From a virus, in IMG/VR virus record IMGVR_UViG_3300027779_000151, positions 1 to 24,457 of that record: a stretch of DNA of 24,457 bases, one strand, 5' to 3'. Shown here piece by piece: positions 5,575 through 13,582 of this stretch. The stretch's first letter is position 1; every line of letters begins with the position of its first letter. The notes under the pieces are model-generated. The model was not told the origin of the DNA. It did not search any database and worked only from the letters and a program-made list of their open reading frames with translations. The translations under genes were made by a program, and so were the position numbers.

Positions 5575-6900
5575 ATGAGTGAACTAAGATTGAAAGAGAT
5601 TGCAGACAAAACAGGTAAAACGATAGATGAGGTAGCGAAAGAATTTTCTACCTTTATACAGGAGTCATTTTCTGACGCTTGGAAAGATTCTCAAGGAATT
5701 TTATCCAACATAGAAGATGAAGATTTCTTCTTCTTTTTAGAAGCATATGATATACGAGAAATCAGGAAGAGAGGAAGTGGTGGCGGAAAGGGCCAAGATT
5801 ATGTTGGTATGGTTGTAGGTCTAAAAGGGACTAGAGATATCATGGCTAATCAGAGAAAGGTTGCTCAAGAATCAGCAGAAATTGATTTGGCTTCTACATT
5901 GAGGTATGGTATAACTCCATATCAAAATAAAGATATTACTGTTCAAGTAGGTAGAGTGCATTATGGAGATGGACATTGGATGGTATCTAATGGTTCTGAT
6001 CAAATAGTACATCGTGCTGAAGGTAAAGAAAATGAGTTACCTAAGTGGGTTATTGCAGTTCCAAATAAAAACTTCAATATTGCATTACTTGGTGCTAAAG
6101 GGCCAAAGGTTGCATATTCATACAAGAAGGAATATTATGTTGTAGTTAATACCCCTCAATCATTCTTGAAAGATGGGCCTTTACCAATGACAATATTAGA
6201 ATGTAATTTTGATGCGGCGGAAGTGGATTTGAAAATGAATGTGCCAATTAAATTTAAGGCAGATACAGATAAGTCATATTTATTTCCAGATGAGAATATC
6301 CTTACTGCAAATCAAATATATCCTGAATACGGATTGAATTGGGTTGATGATGCATACCTGTCTGTTGCAGAACAAATGTTCTCTCCTGACCAGTATTTAT
6401 CTCAATGCGTACCATTTGTTTCTGACCTATCTCAATTACATGATTATCATGATGCTAATCTAAAGACGAGTCCAAAGAATGGTAAAGAATATGGTCAAGT
6501 AGTTTGTATCAAAGGTGTTGTAGATTATATGGATCATGATGGTAAAGAAAATGCATATGCTGATGGTGGTTTCAATCATAATATGACTGTAAGTAGTCAA
6601 AGTCTTAGAAGAGAAAATAGTGATGCTAAATTATGGATAAAAGTATCGGCATCATTGAAGAATGATTACAATGCATTCAAGGGATTGAATGATGGTACAT
6701 GGACAGACTTTACATCTGGCACTCAAGTCTTTGTAGTCGTATCTACAAGCACATGGGAAAATCAAATGGGTGATATTAATCTTAACTTAGATGCTCATAA
6801 TGTTTGGCCTGTTCCAAGAAGAATCTTTTGGGCTGAAAAACCATCAGATGAGAGTAATGACCTAGGTGGCCTTGGAGGATTTAGGAGTGGTGGGCAATGA
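5575..6900 (+). CDS. RPA-like single-stranded DNA-binding protein
   Basis: I read this as a virus-encoded SSB. Residues 1-65 form an acidic helical N-terminal domain. From the glycine-rich linker (SGGGKG, about 68-73) begins an OB-like strand pattern (DYVGMVVGLKGTRD) of the kind seen in archaeal RPA proteins, and a second comes at about 304-415 (GQVVCIKGVVDYMDHDGKE). The C-terminus ends in an acidic residue cluster then LGGLGGFRSGG, a flexible tail as in many SSBs that recruit partner proteins. Supporting context is strong: it is followed, with a 4-base ATGA overlap, by a Sak4-like recombinase ATPase, a common pairing in viruses. The individual OB folds are weakly conserved, so the call rests on pattern plus context. 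Confidence 0.65.
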   Translation: MSELRLKEIADKTGKTIDEVAKEFSTFIQESFSDAWKDSQGILSNIEDEDFFFFLEAYDIREIRKRGSGGGKGQDYVGMVVGLKGTRDIMANQRKVAQESAEIDLASTLRYGITPYQNKDITVQVGRVHYGDGHWMVSNGSDQIVHRAEGKENELPKWVIAVPNKNFNIALLGAKGPKVAYSYKKEYYVVVNTPQSFLKDGPLPMTILECNFDAAEVDLKMNVPIKFKADTDKSYLFPDENILTANQIYPEYGLNWVDDAYLSVAEQMFSPDQYLSQCVPFVSDLSQLHDYHDANLKTSPKNGKEYGQVVCIKGVVDYMDHDGKENAYADGGFNHNMTVSSQSLRRENSDAKLWIKVSASLKNDYNAFKGLNDGTWTDFTSGTQVFVVVSTSTWENQMGDINLNLDAHNVWPVPRRIFWAEKPSDESNDLGGLGGFRSGGQ

Positions 6901-8123
6901 GTGGTTTCTTTGACAAATTTGAAAAGAAAGATACTGATGCAGTAATTCCTATTACCCCTGCGCCTCCTGTTGCAGTTTCTACTAATATATATGGAGAAAA
7001 ATTAGACTCAGAAAATAATCCTCCTTTTGATCCTAGTAAAAGTTTAGAGGAACAAGGAAACTTACCCTATGGGAATGCGGGACTGAAAAATGATACTCAT
7101 CCTATGACTCTTAAGCCGGAACCAATGCCACAACAGAATAGAGGAGAACAACCCTCGCCCATTAAAAAATCATCATCATGGATGCCCGCATCACAAAATC
7201 CCGCTTGGTTACAAATCAATGCGGCTAGAGCAAAGAACTTGTTAGATGAAAAGACTTACTATGTTCTTATGGGAATCGCAGGGCCACCAAAATCCGGTAA
7301 GTCTGGAAGCGTATTAGATAGCCTTACTGATGAAGAAAAGGACAACGGTGCAGAGATACATCATATTGATTTTGACTTAGGTGGAGAGACTACCAAAGCC
7401 GCACATCATAGTGGAACAAATAACATCGTAGTGTTGAATCCATGGGTGATTAATAGAAACCCAAGTAGAGTGCCTTATGATTTCCCTGCTACATATCAGA
7501 GAACCATTGATTATCTAAGGGCGGCAGTAGAAATGGCCGATGCTCAATTAGTGTATTTCAATGAACATGGAGTAATGCCTAGCCCTTATCTTAAGACAGT
7601 AGTTTTCGATGGTGCAGATCATTGGTTAAACATCTGTGAGACTGTAATGAAAGTGGATGACCTAAAACTAGGCCCAGATGGAATTGCAGTAGCAGGAAGG
7701 GATGCTACAACCAAAATTGGAAGGTTTAATTGGAACATCCGTAAGAACCGATATAACTCTGCTTTGACAGTATTACAAGAATTGTGTCGAAGAGGTATTC
7801 ATTGTTACCTCATCACTCATATGAAAACTGCATATGATTCTACTGGCAATGAGATACTCGGTGCAGAATCTCCTCATTGGTTGAAAGATACAGAAGGATG
7901 GCTACAACAAATGGCAATCTTTGAAGTTAATGAAGAACGTGATGAAAGAGGAGAATTAACCGGAGTTCTTAACTCCTATTCAATAGTAACGCAAAATAGG
8001 ACTAGCCTAAAATCTAGTGGCAAAATTCACATATTCCGTCGAGACAAAGAGGGTGGAGAATGGTTTGGATGGAAAGGACTTAGAGATGGTTCTTTAGAGC
8101 ATCCTGATGACCATGCTGAATAA
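6897..8123 (+). CDS. Sak4/RadA-like P-loop ATPase (recombinase)
   Basis: Residues 1-100 are a low-complexity, proline- and serine-rich N-terminal region. The ATPase core starts at about 105: GPPKSGKS (129-136) is Walker A, LKTVVFDGAD (232-241) is Walker B, and CYLITHMK (303-310) fits the strand with a sensor residue. The region between holds DFDLGGETT (158-166), and a conserved-looking RFNWNIRKNRYNSAL (276-290) precedes the last helix. This layout fits the AAA_24/Sak4 group of RecA-fold proteins that help single-strand annealing in viral recombination. RadA itself has an N-terminal helix-hairpin-helix that is absent here. Position directly after the SSB and before a RecB-type nuclease supports a recombination role. 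Confidence 0.75.
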   Translation: MSGFFDKFEKKDTDAVIPITPAPPVAVSTNIYGEKLDSENNPPFDPSKSLEEQGNLPYGNAGLKNDTHPMTLKPEPMPQQNRGEQPSPIKKSSSWMPASQNPAWLQINAARAKNLLDEKTYYVLMGIAGPPKSGKSGSVLDSLTDEEKDNGAEIHHIDFDLGGETTKAAHHSGTNNIVVLNPWVINRNPSRVPYDFPATYQRTIDYLRAAVEMADAQLVYFNEHGVMPSPYLKTVVFDGADHWLNICETVMKVDDLKLGPDGIAVAGRDATTKIGRFNWNIRKNRYNSALTVLQELCRRGIHCYLITHMKTAYDSTGNEILGAESPHWLKDTEGWLQQMAIFEVNEERDERGELTGVLNSYSIVTQNRTSLKSSGKIHIFRRDKEGGEWFGWKGLRDGSLEHPDDHAE

Positions 8124-8136
8124 GTCAGTTACTGAC
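8124..8136. other. Perfect 6-bp inverted repeat after the ATPase gene
   Basis: GTCAGT-T-ACTGAC begins immediately after the stop codon of the ATPase gene and lies 11 bases upstream of the next start. As DNA it is a compact palindrome, a possible operator or protein site; the one-base centre makes it a poor RNA hairpin unless the inner pairs open. Confidence 0.4.
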
Positions 8137-8147
8137 TACTATGGGGC

Positions 8148-9107
8148 ATGGTTATGGACGACTTAATGACAATTAGATCTGGTGCGGCATATGATGTACC
8201 TAATCGTGAAGGATTGAAGTCATCGTACCAATGGCATCCGGGGATGAAAGAGGACATAATATTAAGAGTGTCTAAATCATCTCTGGGTGCGTTCAAGTTT
8301 TGTTCCCAACAGTATTTTATCAAATACCCATTAAGAGTTAGAGAACCCTCTAATGATGATATGACGCGAGGGAGTAATGTTCATGATGCGGTTGAAGATT
8401 TTTATAATTCAGTAAGTGTGGGATATGCCGCATCTATGAAATCATATGGGTTCGATAATGTTGTTAAATATTTTAACGAATTTATCCCTACTGAAAATCC
8501 ACAGAGAGGGTTATTCACTTTGGGAGAAGATGAACATCTTAGGAGGTATATGCATGTTGAAGCACAGAGGTTCATGGATTGTGAAGATCCACAATATTTC
8601 TTACCAATAGTGAATGAAGTAACCTTAGATGCGGTTGTAGAGATAGAGGGGGTATTAGTCCACCTAACAGGAATTGTTGATAGGATGTTTGCAGATGAAT
8701 CAGGCAGGTGTCACATACATGAATTAAAAACTGGCATGTGGAAAAACAAACCTGTTAAATGGAATTCCATGAGAGAGGAAATGGCTTACTATGTGTATCT
8801 TTTAGATGAAGCAGAACATGATACTCTTGGCAATCTAAGTGCAGAGTATTGGGGTTGGGATCATACAGGAGGAGATTCACTTTTTAGAGGCAGAGAACCA
8901 GTAACAACAAAACCAATAGAGAATATGATGGATTCATTAAAAAGATTAGTTAGGACTCACAAGATGTATAAGGGCGATAACAATGGAAAGCATTTTCCTT
9001 TAATAGATAAATACATGATAAAAAGTGTTTGTGAGCCATGGTGTAGAATCAAGGGATTCTGTCCACGTTATGATAAGGTATTGTGGCCATATGGGGAGGA
9101 AGAGTAA
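8148..9107 (+). CDS. RecB/Cas4-type PD-(D/E)XK nuclease with Fe-S cluster
   Basis: The start is ATG 8148 (ATG 8154 is an alternative); a GGGG motif precedes it. The motifs are textbook: RGSNVHDAVEDF (74-85) carries the histidine of the RecB family; GIVDRM (175-180) has the metal-binding aspartate; HELKTG (191-196) is the E-X-K catalytic pair; MREEMAYYVYLL (208-219) is the QXXXY-type motif with Q replaced by E. Cysteine 52 in the N-terminal helix together with C295, C299 and C305 match the split four-cysteine iron-sulfur cluster of AddB and Cas4 nucleases. The enzyme probably resects double-strand ends to make single strands for the SSB and Sak4-like proteins encoded just before it. Cas4 adjoining CRISPR genes is unlikely because no cas gene or array is near. 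Confidence 0.85.
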   Translation: MVMDDLMTIRSGAAYDVPNREGLKSSYQWHPGMKEDIILRVSKSSLGAFKFCSQQYFIKYPLRVREPSNDDMTRGSNVHDAVEDFYNSVSVGYAASMKSYGFDNVVKYFNEFIPTENPQRGLFTLGEDEHLRRYMHVEAQRFMDCEDPQYFLPIVNEVTLDAVVEIEGVLVHLTGIVDRMFADESGRCHIHELKTGMWKNKPVKWNSMREEMAYYVYLLDEAEHDTLGNLSAEYWGWDHTGGDSLFRGREPVTTKPIENMMDSLKRLVRTHKMYKGDNNGKHFPLIDKYMIKSVCEPWCRIKGFCPRYDKVLWPYGEEE

Positions 9108-10208
9108 ATGTCTCATTTGTTTGAACATTTTCCTAGAGAAGTAAACATGAGAACTAGGAAAGTAGTCAAGTCTATGTATGAACTTCAAAAGTACATAGAT
9201 AATACAAATGGAAAAGACAATTTGACTACTACGGTGTATGGATTTAGAAATTTAAAACCAAAGGGAAATAGATGCGAATACAATACCGCAATCATCCCTC
9301 ATTTTGTAATAGACTTAGATAAGGGCAGAGCGGAGTTAGAAGGCATTGATACAGAATTAGGAGCAGGAACTAGATGCACTCAAGATACCTTGAATCTTGC
9401 AATATATCTGAAAGAGAATGATATTCGACATGCAATATGGATGAGTGGTGGCGGCTACCATATTTGGGTAATGTTAGACCAAGTATATGATATCCCTTCT
9501 AATGAGATGAGTAATCTTTTATTCTCTGGAAGGGCCATGATTAACAAATGGATTAATGACATGGATTTAATTACTGTTGATCCTGTTGTATCATTTAGAC
9601 CTGATAGGCATATAAGAATTCCAAATACTTACAATTCAAAAAGAAAACTTTGGAGCATCCCCCTTTCAATAGATGATTTATGTAAAGGATGGGAAGCAGT
9701 AAAAGTGATGGCAGGAAATCCATCTGGCGGGATGAAAACCTGTGGCAACAATGGCTTGAGTATTGACATAGTTGAATTTGATGAAAATAATCCTCACTTA
9801 GGCATGACTAAAATGTTTCAAAATTTTGATGCTGAAGATATCTCAATCAAGATGGATAATGTAGAAGGCATTCCTATGTTACCTTGTTTACAAGCGGCGT
9901 GTTGTGATAAAGGAAGTAACCCTCCTCACATATCTAGGTCTTATCTGATGATGTATCTATTAGACTATTATAGAGGCTTTGCGAGGCCACCGAGTTCTAC
10001 TAAAGCCCCAATCGCAGAAATTATCAATAAAGCACATTCCTTTATCTATTCTTTGGAGTGGTCTGACTACAAACCTAAGATTACACAAGAAATGTTAGTT
10101 CACGGAGCAAGCAGAGAGTACCTAACACCATCATGTCCTACAATTTATAGAGAGGGGTTATGTATTGGCCGTTGCCCATTCTATGATGGTAAGGGGGTCG
10201 GAACATGA
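9108..10208 (+). CDS. Archaeal-type primase: PriS catalytic domain fused to PriL Fe-S domain
   Basis: The N-terminal two thirds carry the archaeo-eukaryotic primase motifs: FVIDLDKG (66-73) with the two metal-binding aspartates (D69, D71), WMSGGGYHIW (111-120) with the nucleotide-binding histidine, and D158 followed by RHIRIPNTYNSK (167-178), the third motif region. The C-terminal third resembles the PriL iron-sulfur domain: PC (259-260), CC (265-266), a PPHISR start of a helical domain (272-277), PSC (341-343), GLC (350-352) and C356, with spacing like the four cysteines of PriL. In most archaea PriS and PriL are separate genes; a single 366-residue chain is compact. It lies between the nuclease and ERCC4 nuclease genes and would prime viral DNA synthesis. 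GGGGAGGAAGAG before the ATG fixes the start. Confidence 0.85.
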   Translation: MSHLFEHFPREVNMRTRKVVKSMYELQKYIDNTNGKDNLTTTVYGFRNLKPKGNRCEYNTAIIPHFVIDLDKGRAELEGIDTELGAGTRCTQDTLNLAIYLKENDIRHAIWMSGGGYHIWVMLDQVYDIPSNEMSNLLFSGRAMINKWINDMDLITVDPVVSFRPDRHIRIPNTYNSKRKLWSIPLSIDDLCKGWEAVKVMAGNPSGGMKTCGNNGLSIDIVEFDENNPHLGMTKMFQNFDAEDISIKMDNVEGIPMLPCLQAACCDKGSNPPHISRSYLMMYLLDYYRGFARPPSSTKAPIAEIINKAHSFIYSLEWSDYKPKITQEMLVHGASREYLTPSCPTIYREGLCIGRCPFYDGKGVGT

Positions 10209-10471
10209 GTGAAGAATTAAATAAAATAAGAGAAAGGCGAGCAAAGAAAAGATTAGAGGCATTAGATAGTGAAGATGAAGGAGTTAGACAAGAAGTAATG
10301 GACACATTACCTTGGGCTTTTAGATTAAATAAAACAACAGGATTTTTAGAGATATTACAAAACCAAGAAATGGTTGCTATAACTCAAGATCCCCGATTTG
10401 CAGAACTTGTTACTGACGTTCTTAATCGTATGAAAATAGCAGAAGAAATGTTTGGAGATGAAATGCCATGA
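10205..10471 (+). CDS. Small helical protein of unknown function (88 aa)
   Basis: It starts by ATGA overlap with the primase gene. Residues 1-35 are a charged helix (KIRERRAKKRLEAL), 40-58 a short hydrophobic segment with strand character, and 63-85 a helix. No known domain is seen. The tight coupling to the primase suggests a primase or replication accessory, but this is position-based inference only. Confidence 0.7.
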   Translation: MSEELNKIRERRAKKRLEALDSEDEGVRQEVMDTLPWAFRLNKTTGFLEILQNQEMVAITQDPRFAELVTDVLNRMKIAEEMFGDEMP

Positions 10472-10566
10472 GACAAGAGACTTGTACTTGTGGAAATAAA
10501 GCCGCATGGCACCATAGACATGGAATGTGTTTAGATTGTAAAAAACCAGTACCAAGGGCTGAATAA
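10468..10566 (+). CDS. Mini zinc-knuckle protein (32 aa)
   Basis: A 32-codon frame with CTC (residues 6-8), a histidine-rich middle (WHHRHG) and CLDC (21-24) followed by KKPVP. The four cysteines form a zinc knuckle like that at the N-terminus of archaeal ribosomal or regulatory proteins. The start overlaps the previous stop (ATGA) and it ends one base before the ERCC4 nuclease ATG. Its size makes it easy to miss; support comes from conserved-looking cysteines and the exact gene-junction geometry. Confidence 0.6.
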   Translation: MRQETCTCGNKAAWHHRHGMCLDCKKPVPRAE

Positions 10567-10567
10567 T

Positions 10568-11272
10568 ATGTCAAAAATTTTATTTATAGATCATCGTGAA
10601 AAATCAGGATTAGAAGAATTGGTAAAAAAATATTGTATCAAAAAAGGATTATTATTTCAAGAACGTGAAAATCTAATTACAGATTATGCTTTTGCAAATA
10701 TTGGTATAGAAGCAAAAAGCATTCCTGATTTTATGAGTAGTATGTATTCAGGGCATCTTGACAGGCAATTACAAAATCTTGATGATAATTATAATCAAGT
10801 CATACTTATTGTTTGGGGAACTATTGATAGTTACATATCCAAAGCAAGAAGAGGTGGGAAAAAATTATCGTTTCCCAAAGTGTTTGCAGGATATACGGGA
10901 GGACTAGCAAGATATTCTAATGATTATGATGCAAACATAATGACATTTCCAGATAAATCTACGGCGGCTCGTTTTATTTGTAAAAGATTTGAAAAACACG
11001 GAACACTGGGGAAATCATCTACATACAGGCTCTTGAGAAAGACCGCTTCTGAAGATAGAAGGATAGATATTTTGAGGGCGGCGGGTTGTAGTGAAATAAT
11101 AGCAAAAAGGCTTTTAGAAAACTTTGGCTCAATCAGCGAAATTACGTCATTATCTCCGGCAGAGTTACAAAGTATAGATGGGCTTGGAAAAATACGCACT
11201 CAACGAATACTGCATTGTCTCAACAGTGAAGATGCAGTACCTGATGAGAAAGTAAAAATGTCTAGGGCATGA
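10568..11272 (+). CDS. XPF/Mus81/Hef-type ERCC4 nuclease with helix-hairpin-helix
   Basis: The ERCC4 nuclease core is clear: IDHREKSG (7-14) with the first aspartate and the R-E pair, TDY (38-40) in place of G-D-Y, and EAKSIPDFMSSMYSGHL (48-64), where the family motif E-R-K-X3-D reads E48-A49-K50 with D54. The catalytic E, K and D are kept while the usual arginine is alanine. After a linker, residues 166-213 hold a tandem helix-hairpin-helix (AAGCSEIIAKRLLENFGSI, then IDGLGKIRTQRI), the (HhH)2 domain that binds branched DNA. There is no helicase domain, so it is the short nuclease form as in archaeal XPF. It probably cuts branched or flap intermediates during replication or recombination. Confidence 0.9.
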   Translation: MSKILFIDHREKSGLEELVKKYCIKKGLLFQERENLITDYAFANIGIEAKSIPDFMSSMYSGHLDRQLQNLDDNYNQVILIVWGTIDSYISKARRGGKKLSFPKVFAGYTGGLARYSNDYDANIMTFPDKSTAARFICKRFEKHGTLGKSSTYRLLRKTASEDRRIDILRAAGCSEIIAKRLLENFGSISEITSLSPAELQSIDGLGKIRTQRILHCLNSEDAVPDEKVKMSRA

Positions 11273-11281
11273 GGAAATAGT

Positions 11282-12736
11282 ATGATATTAAAACCAAACA
11301 CAAATGTAGAAAAAGAAAGACGATGGGATGATTACGCATTGGTGAATGCACCTTATGAAGGTAGTCAATATATAAGACAATATATTGAAAGATTTAACAC
11401 AGTATCTTACTTTAATGAGTATGCAGGGCTTCTATCTTATTTCTTTATTATAGGTCAGGTTTTGTGTCCCTATGTTAGAGTACCCATTCATGGTTCTTAC
11501 ATAGATTGTAGGCTTCATGTGTTTTGGATTCAACAATCCAGAACAGGTAAATCAATTGCGTATGAATTTACGGCTAAAGTTTTGAAAGAGTGTGGAGTAG
11601 AGACTGAGAAATTTAGTGCAGGTTCAGATGCTAAGTTAATTGGAACAGTCGATCAGAAGCCTGTTTTAGACGATAAAGGCAATGCCACAGGAGAGATGGA
11701 GAATATCGTTATACCGGGAATACTCAATGGCTACAAGACTCTTTTATTTGATGAAGGGAGTGTATTGTTGAATGACCAAAAAGCGTATTTTAGCGAGAAG
11801 ATTCTTTATCTCCAACAAGCAATGGCACCAATAGGTTCAGAGACTAATGTACTGGTTAAGCATCTTAAGGGAGGAACCGTATATACTCCATCAGGAGTGT
11901 CATTATGGGCAACCACTTTCCCTCCCAAGGACATCATGGCTCATGTACTTGAGAAGGGCTTCTTTCAACGTGTATTTCTATATCAAAATGATGTCAATAT
12001 CGAGACTAGGCAAACCACGAGTGAGCATAGAATATCTGGTGCATATATTCCTGTACCTGACCAAGTTTGGTCATATGAAATGCTTGCTAAAACTATACTA
12101 GAGATAAAATCAGATATTAAAGAAAGGCTGTTAGAGGCATGTGCGCTTAGTGAAGAAGATTATGATGCTTTAGATGATTCTTCCAAAGAAGATTTGGCCG
12201 TGAAATACTCCTATTCTTTATTCTCACCCGGCCCCTCCTATCATGCGGCATTGCTTTCAGCAGTAGATGATTATTATGCCTTGATAAAGGGTATTCAAGA
12301 TGTCACCATAAGAGAAACCGCTATGAGTTTCTTACCTAATGTAGAAAATTATACTATGATTTTTTCTAATTTAATTGCCGCTACAATGAGAACATCTGTT
12401 ATATCAGGAGATCATGTAATGATGGCAACAGAAATTATCTATGACAATCTACATAACTTAATTATTTGGCTTGAAAACAAACAAGATTACAGAGCAAGTA
12501 AGAAAAGAGATTTGGCTATTAGAGATTGGAAAGGAGCATACAACAAATGTCACAAAGTTATGCATGATAGATTACACAGAGAAGTAGTTAGGAAATCAGA
12601 ATTAGAACAAATATATTCAAATTTAAATCAAGTAAGTGTGAAAACTGCAAAGAGAAGAATGAAGGATTTAATAGATGCCAATTTAGCAAAAATAATTAAA
12701 GAAGGTAGAAATGCATTTATCATGTTGGAGGTATAA
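11282..12736 (+). CDS. AAA+/helicase-like ATPase with C-terminal winged helix
   Basis: The P-loop reads WIQQSRTGKS (82-91), with GKS kept and the first glycine of a usual Walker A replaced by Q. KTLLFDEGS (152-160) is Walker B with catalytic D-E. SLWATTFPP (207-215) fits a sensor 1 strand and GFFQRVFLY (226-234) an arginine-finger region, giving an order close to MCM or to the DUF3987-type helicase-primase-associated ATPases of phages. Residues 425-484 resemble a winged helix (LEQIYSNLNQVSVKTAKRRM, then a wing with AKIIKEGRNAF). It is the best candidate in the window for the replicative helicase. GAGGAA precedes the ATG. The specific family is uncertain because overall similarity is low. Confidence 0.65.
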   Translation: MILKPNTNVEKERRWDDYALVNAPYEGSQYIRQYIERFNTVSYFNEYAGLLSYFFIIGQVLCPYVRVPIHGSYIDCRLHVFWIQQSRTGKSIAYEFTAKVLKECGVETEKFSAGSDAKLIGTVDQKPVLDDKGNATGEMENIVIPGILNGYKTLLFDEGSVLLNDQKAYFSEKILYLQQAMAPIGSETNVLVKHLKGGTVYTPSGVSLWATTFPPKDIMAHVLEKGFFQRVFLYQNDVNIETRQTTSEHRISGAYIPVPDQVWSYEMLAKTILEIKSDIKERLLEACALSEEDYDALDDSSKEDLAVKYSYSLFSPGPSYHAALLSAVDDYYALIKGIQDVTIRETAMSFLPNVENYTMIFSNLIAATMRTSVISGDHVMMATEIIYDNLHNLIIWLENKQDYRASKKRDLAIRDWKGAYNKCHKVMHDRLHREVVRKSELEQIYSNLNQVSVKTAKRRMKDLIDANLAKIIKEGRNAFIMLEV

Positions 12737-12738
12737 TT

Positions 12739-13431
12739 ATGAATGATTTATCAGATTGGATGGCCTCTAACAACATCATATCTTTTAGATTATTTTCTGC
12801 TTCGGGAGTAAGTGAGTTACCCACAGGATGGGAAATACCTGAAGAGTTTGATTTAGATGGTGCAGTATTCTATACAGGTGATTGCATGGTAGTATTTACA
12901 GACGAAGTTCAAAAAGTCCTAGTTGATAATCAAAAGACACGAGTTTTTGGATTAAAAGATTTACAAGGATGGTTAGATCAATATAGTAGGGATAATTTTA
13001 CTTTAATTGGATATCATTCTGCTAAGTTTGATATTCCCTTACTTGCCAGAGATTATAAATTTAATTTAAATCATATTGATTTAGCAGATATTGTTTTTGA
13101 TGCATCTAAAGATCATTACTCTACTTATGGAAGAAGGTATGATATACACACATTATCAGAATTAAATAACACTACTCAATCAATATTGCCTGATTTATCA
13201 TTCATGCTCAAACCAATAACAAGATTATCAGATTGGAGAAGAGGACTTTCAAGAAATGTGCTAAGGACACTAGCAGTAGAATCAGAATTAATTGCTAAAC
13301 TATATTCCAAAATTCTCATACACGAAGAAATTAAGATAATAGATGAAAGAACTGAAAGACCTGTTACAATCTCATGTTCTAATGTAAGAGATTACATAGG
13401 AAATGATATAAGATTACAAGAAGAAGAATAA
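12739..13431 (+). CDS. DEDD/RNase-H-like exonuclease, motif I not apparent
   Basis: GYHSAKFDIPLLARDY (91-106) is a good match to motif II of DEDD 3'-5' exonucleases (N-X3-FD, with histidine or serine near the asparagine site). DIHTLSELNNTT (135-146) is where such proteins have a substrate-side helix, and NVLRTLAVESELIAKLY (173-189) resembles motif III helix with E in place of D. I cannot find the D-X-E of motif I near the N-terminus: the expected strand reads IISFRLFSAS (13-22). It may therefore be a catalytically weakened member or a structural partner of the ATPase gene 2 bases upstream. GGAGGT fixes the start at 12739. Confidence 0.6.
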   Translation: MNDLSDWMASNNIISFRLFSASGVSELPTGWEIPEEFDLDGAVFYTGDCMVVFTDEVQKVLVDNQKTRVFGLKDLQGWLDQYSRDNFTLIGYHSAKFDIPLLARDYKFNLNHIDLADIVFDASKDHYSTYGRRYDIHTLSELNNTTQSILPDLSFMLKPITRLSDWRRGLSRNVLRTLAVESELIAKLYSKILIHEEIKIIDERTERPVTISCSNVRDYIGNDIRLQEEE

Positions 13432-13439
13432 GTGATTTG

Positions 13440-13556
13440 ATGCCATGGATATGTTCTAATTCTAAATGCGGAAGAACAACAAAAGGATTTGCAAGGGGCA
13501 GAACTTTATGTTGGGTTTGCCAACAATGTAAAGATAGAATAACTACTAAAATTTAA
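13440..13556 (+). CDS. Mini zinc-ribbon protein (38 aa)
   Basis: A 38-codon frame starting 8 bases after the exonuclease-like gene. Cysteines occur as C-X4-C (residues 5-10) and CWVCQQC (25-31), with basic residues between (RTTKGFARGR). Five cysteines are present, enough for one zinc ribbon. No strong ribosome binding site is seen (AAGTGATTTG), so translation may depend on the upstream gene. The dense cysteine pattern in a tiny basic protein suggests nucleic acid binding. Confidence 0.55.
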   Translation: MPWICSNSKCGRTTKGFARGRTLCWVCQQCKDRITTKI

Positions 13557-13560
13557 TATA
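13552..13560 (+). promoter_or_regulatory. Candidate TATA-like promoter before the gene at 13608
   Basis: TTTAATATA followed by CCCCC lies 48-56 bases upstream of ATG 13608. Together with the ACCAAGT at 13582-13588 it repeats, with different spacing, the layout seen at 5516-5533 before the SSB gene. It overlaps the stop codon of the mini zinc-ribbon gene. Confidence 0.35.
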
Positions 13561-13582
13561 CCCCCGACCCCTAATTGGATTA

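Noticed and set aside
8148-9107. Reading the RecB-type nuclease as a CRISPR Cas4
   Set aside because: No cas gene, repeat array or leader is present, and the neighbours are SSB, recombinase and primase genes.
11847-12101. An 84-residue plus-strand frame inside the ATPase gene
   Set aside because: It is internal to a gene with recognisable ATPase motifs in another frame and has no independent support.
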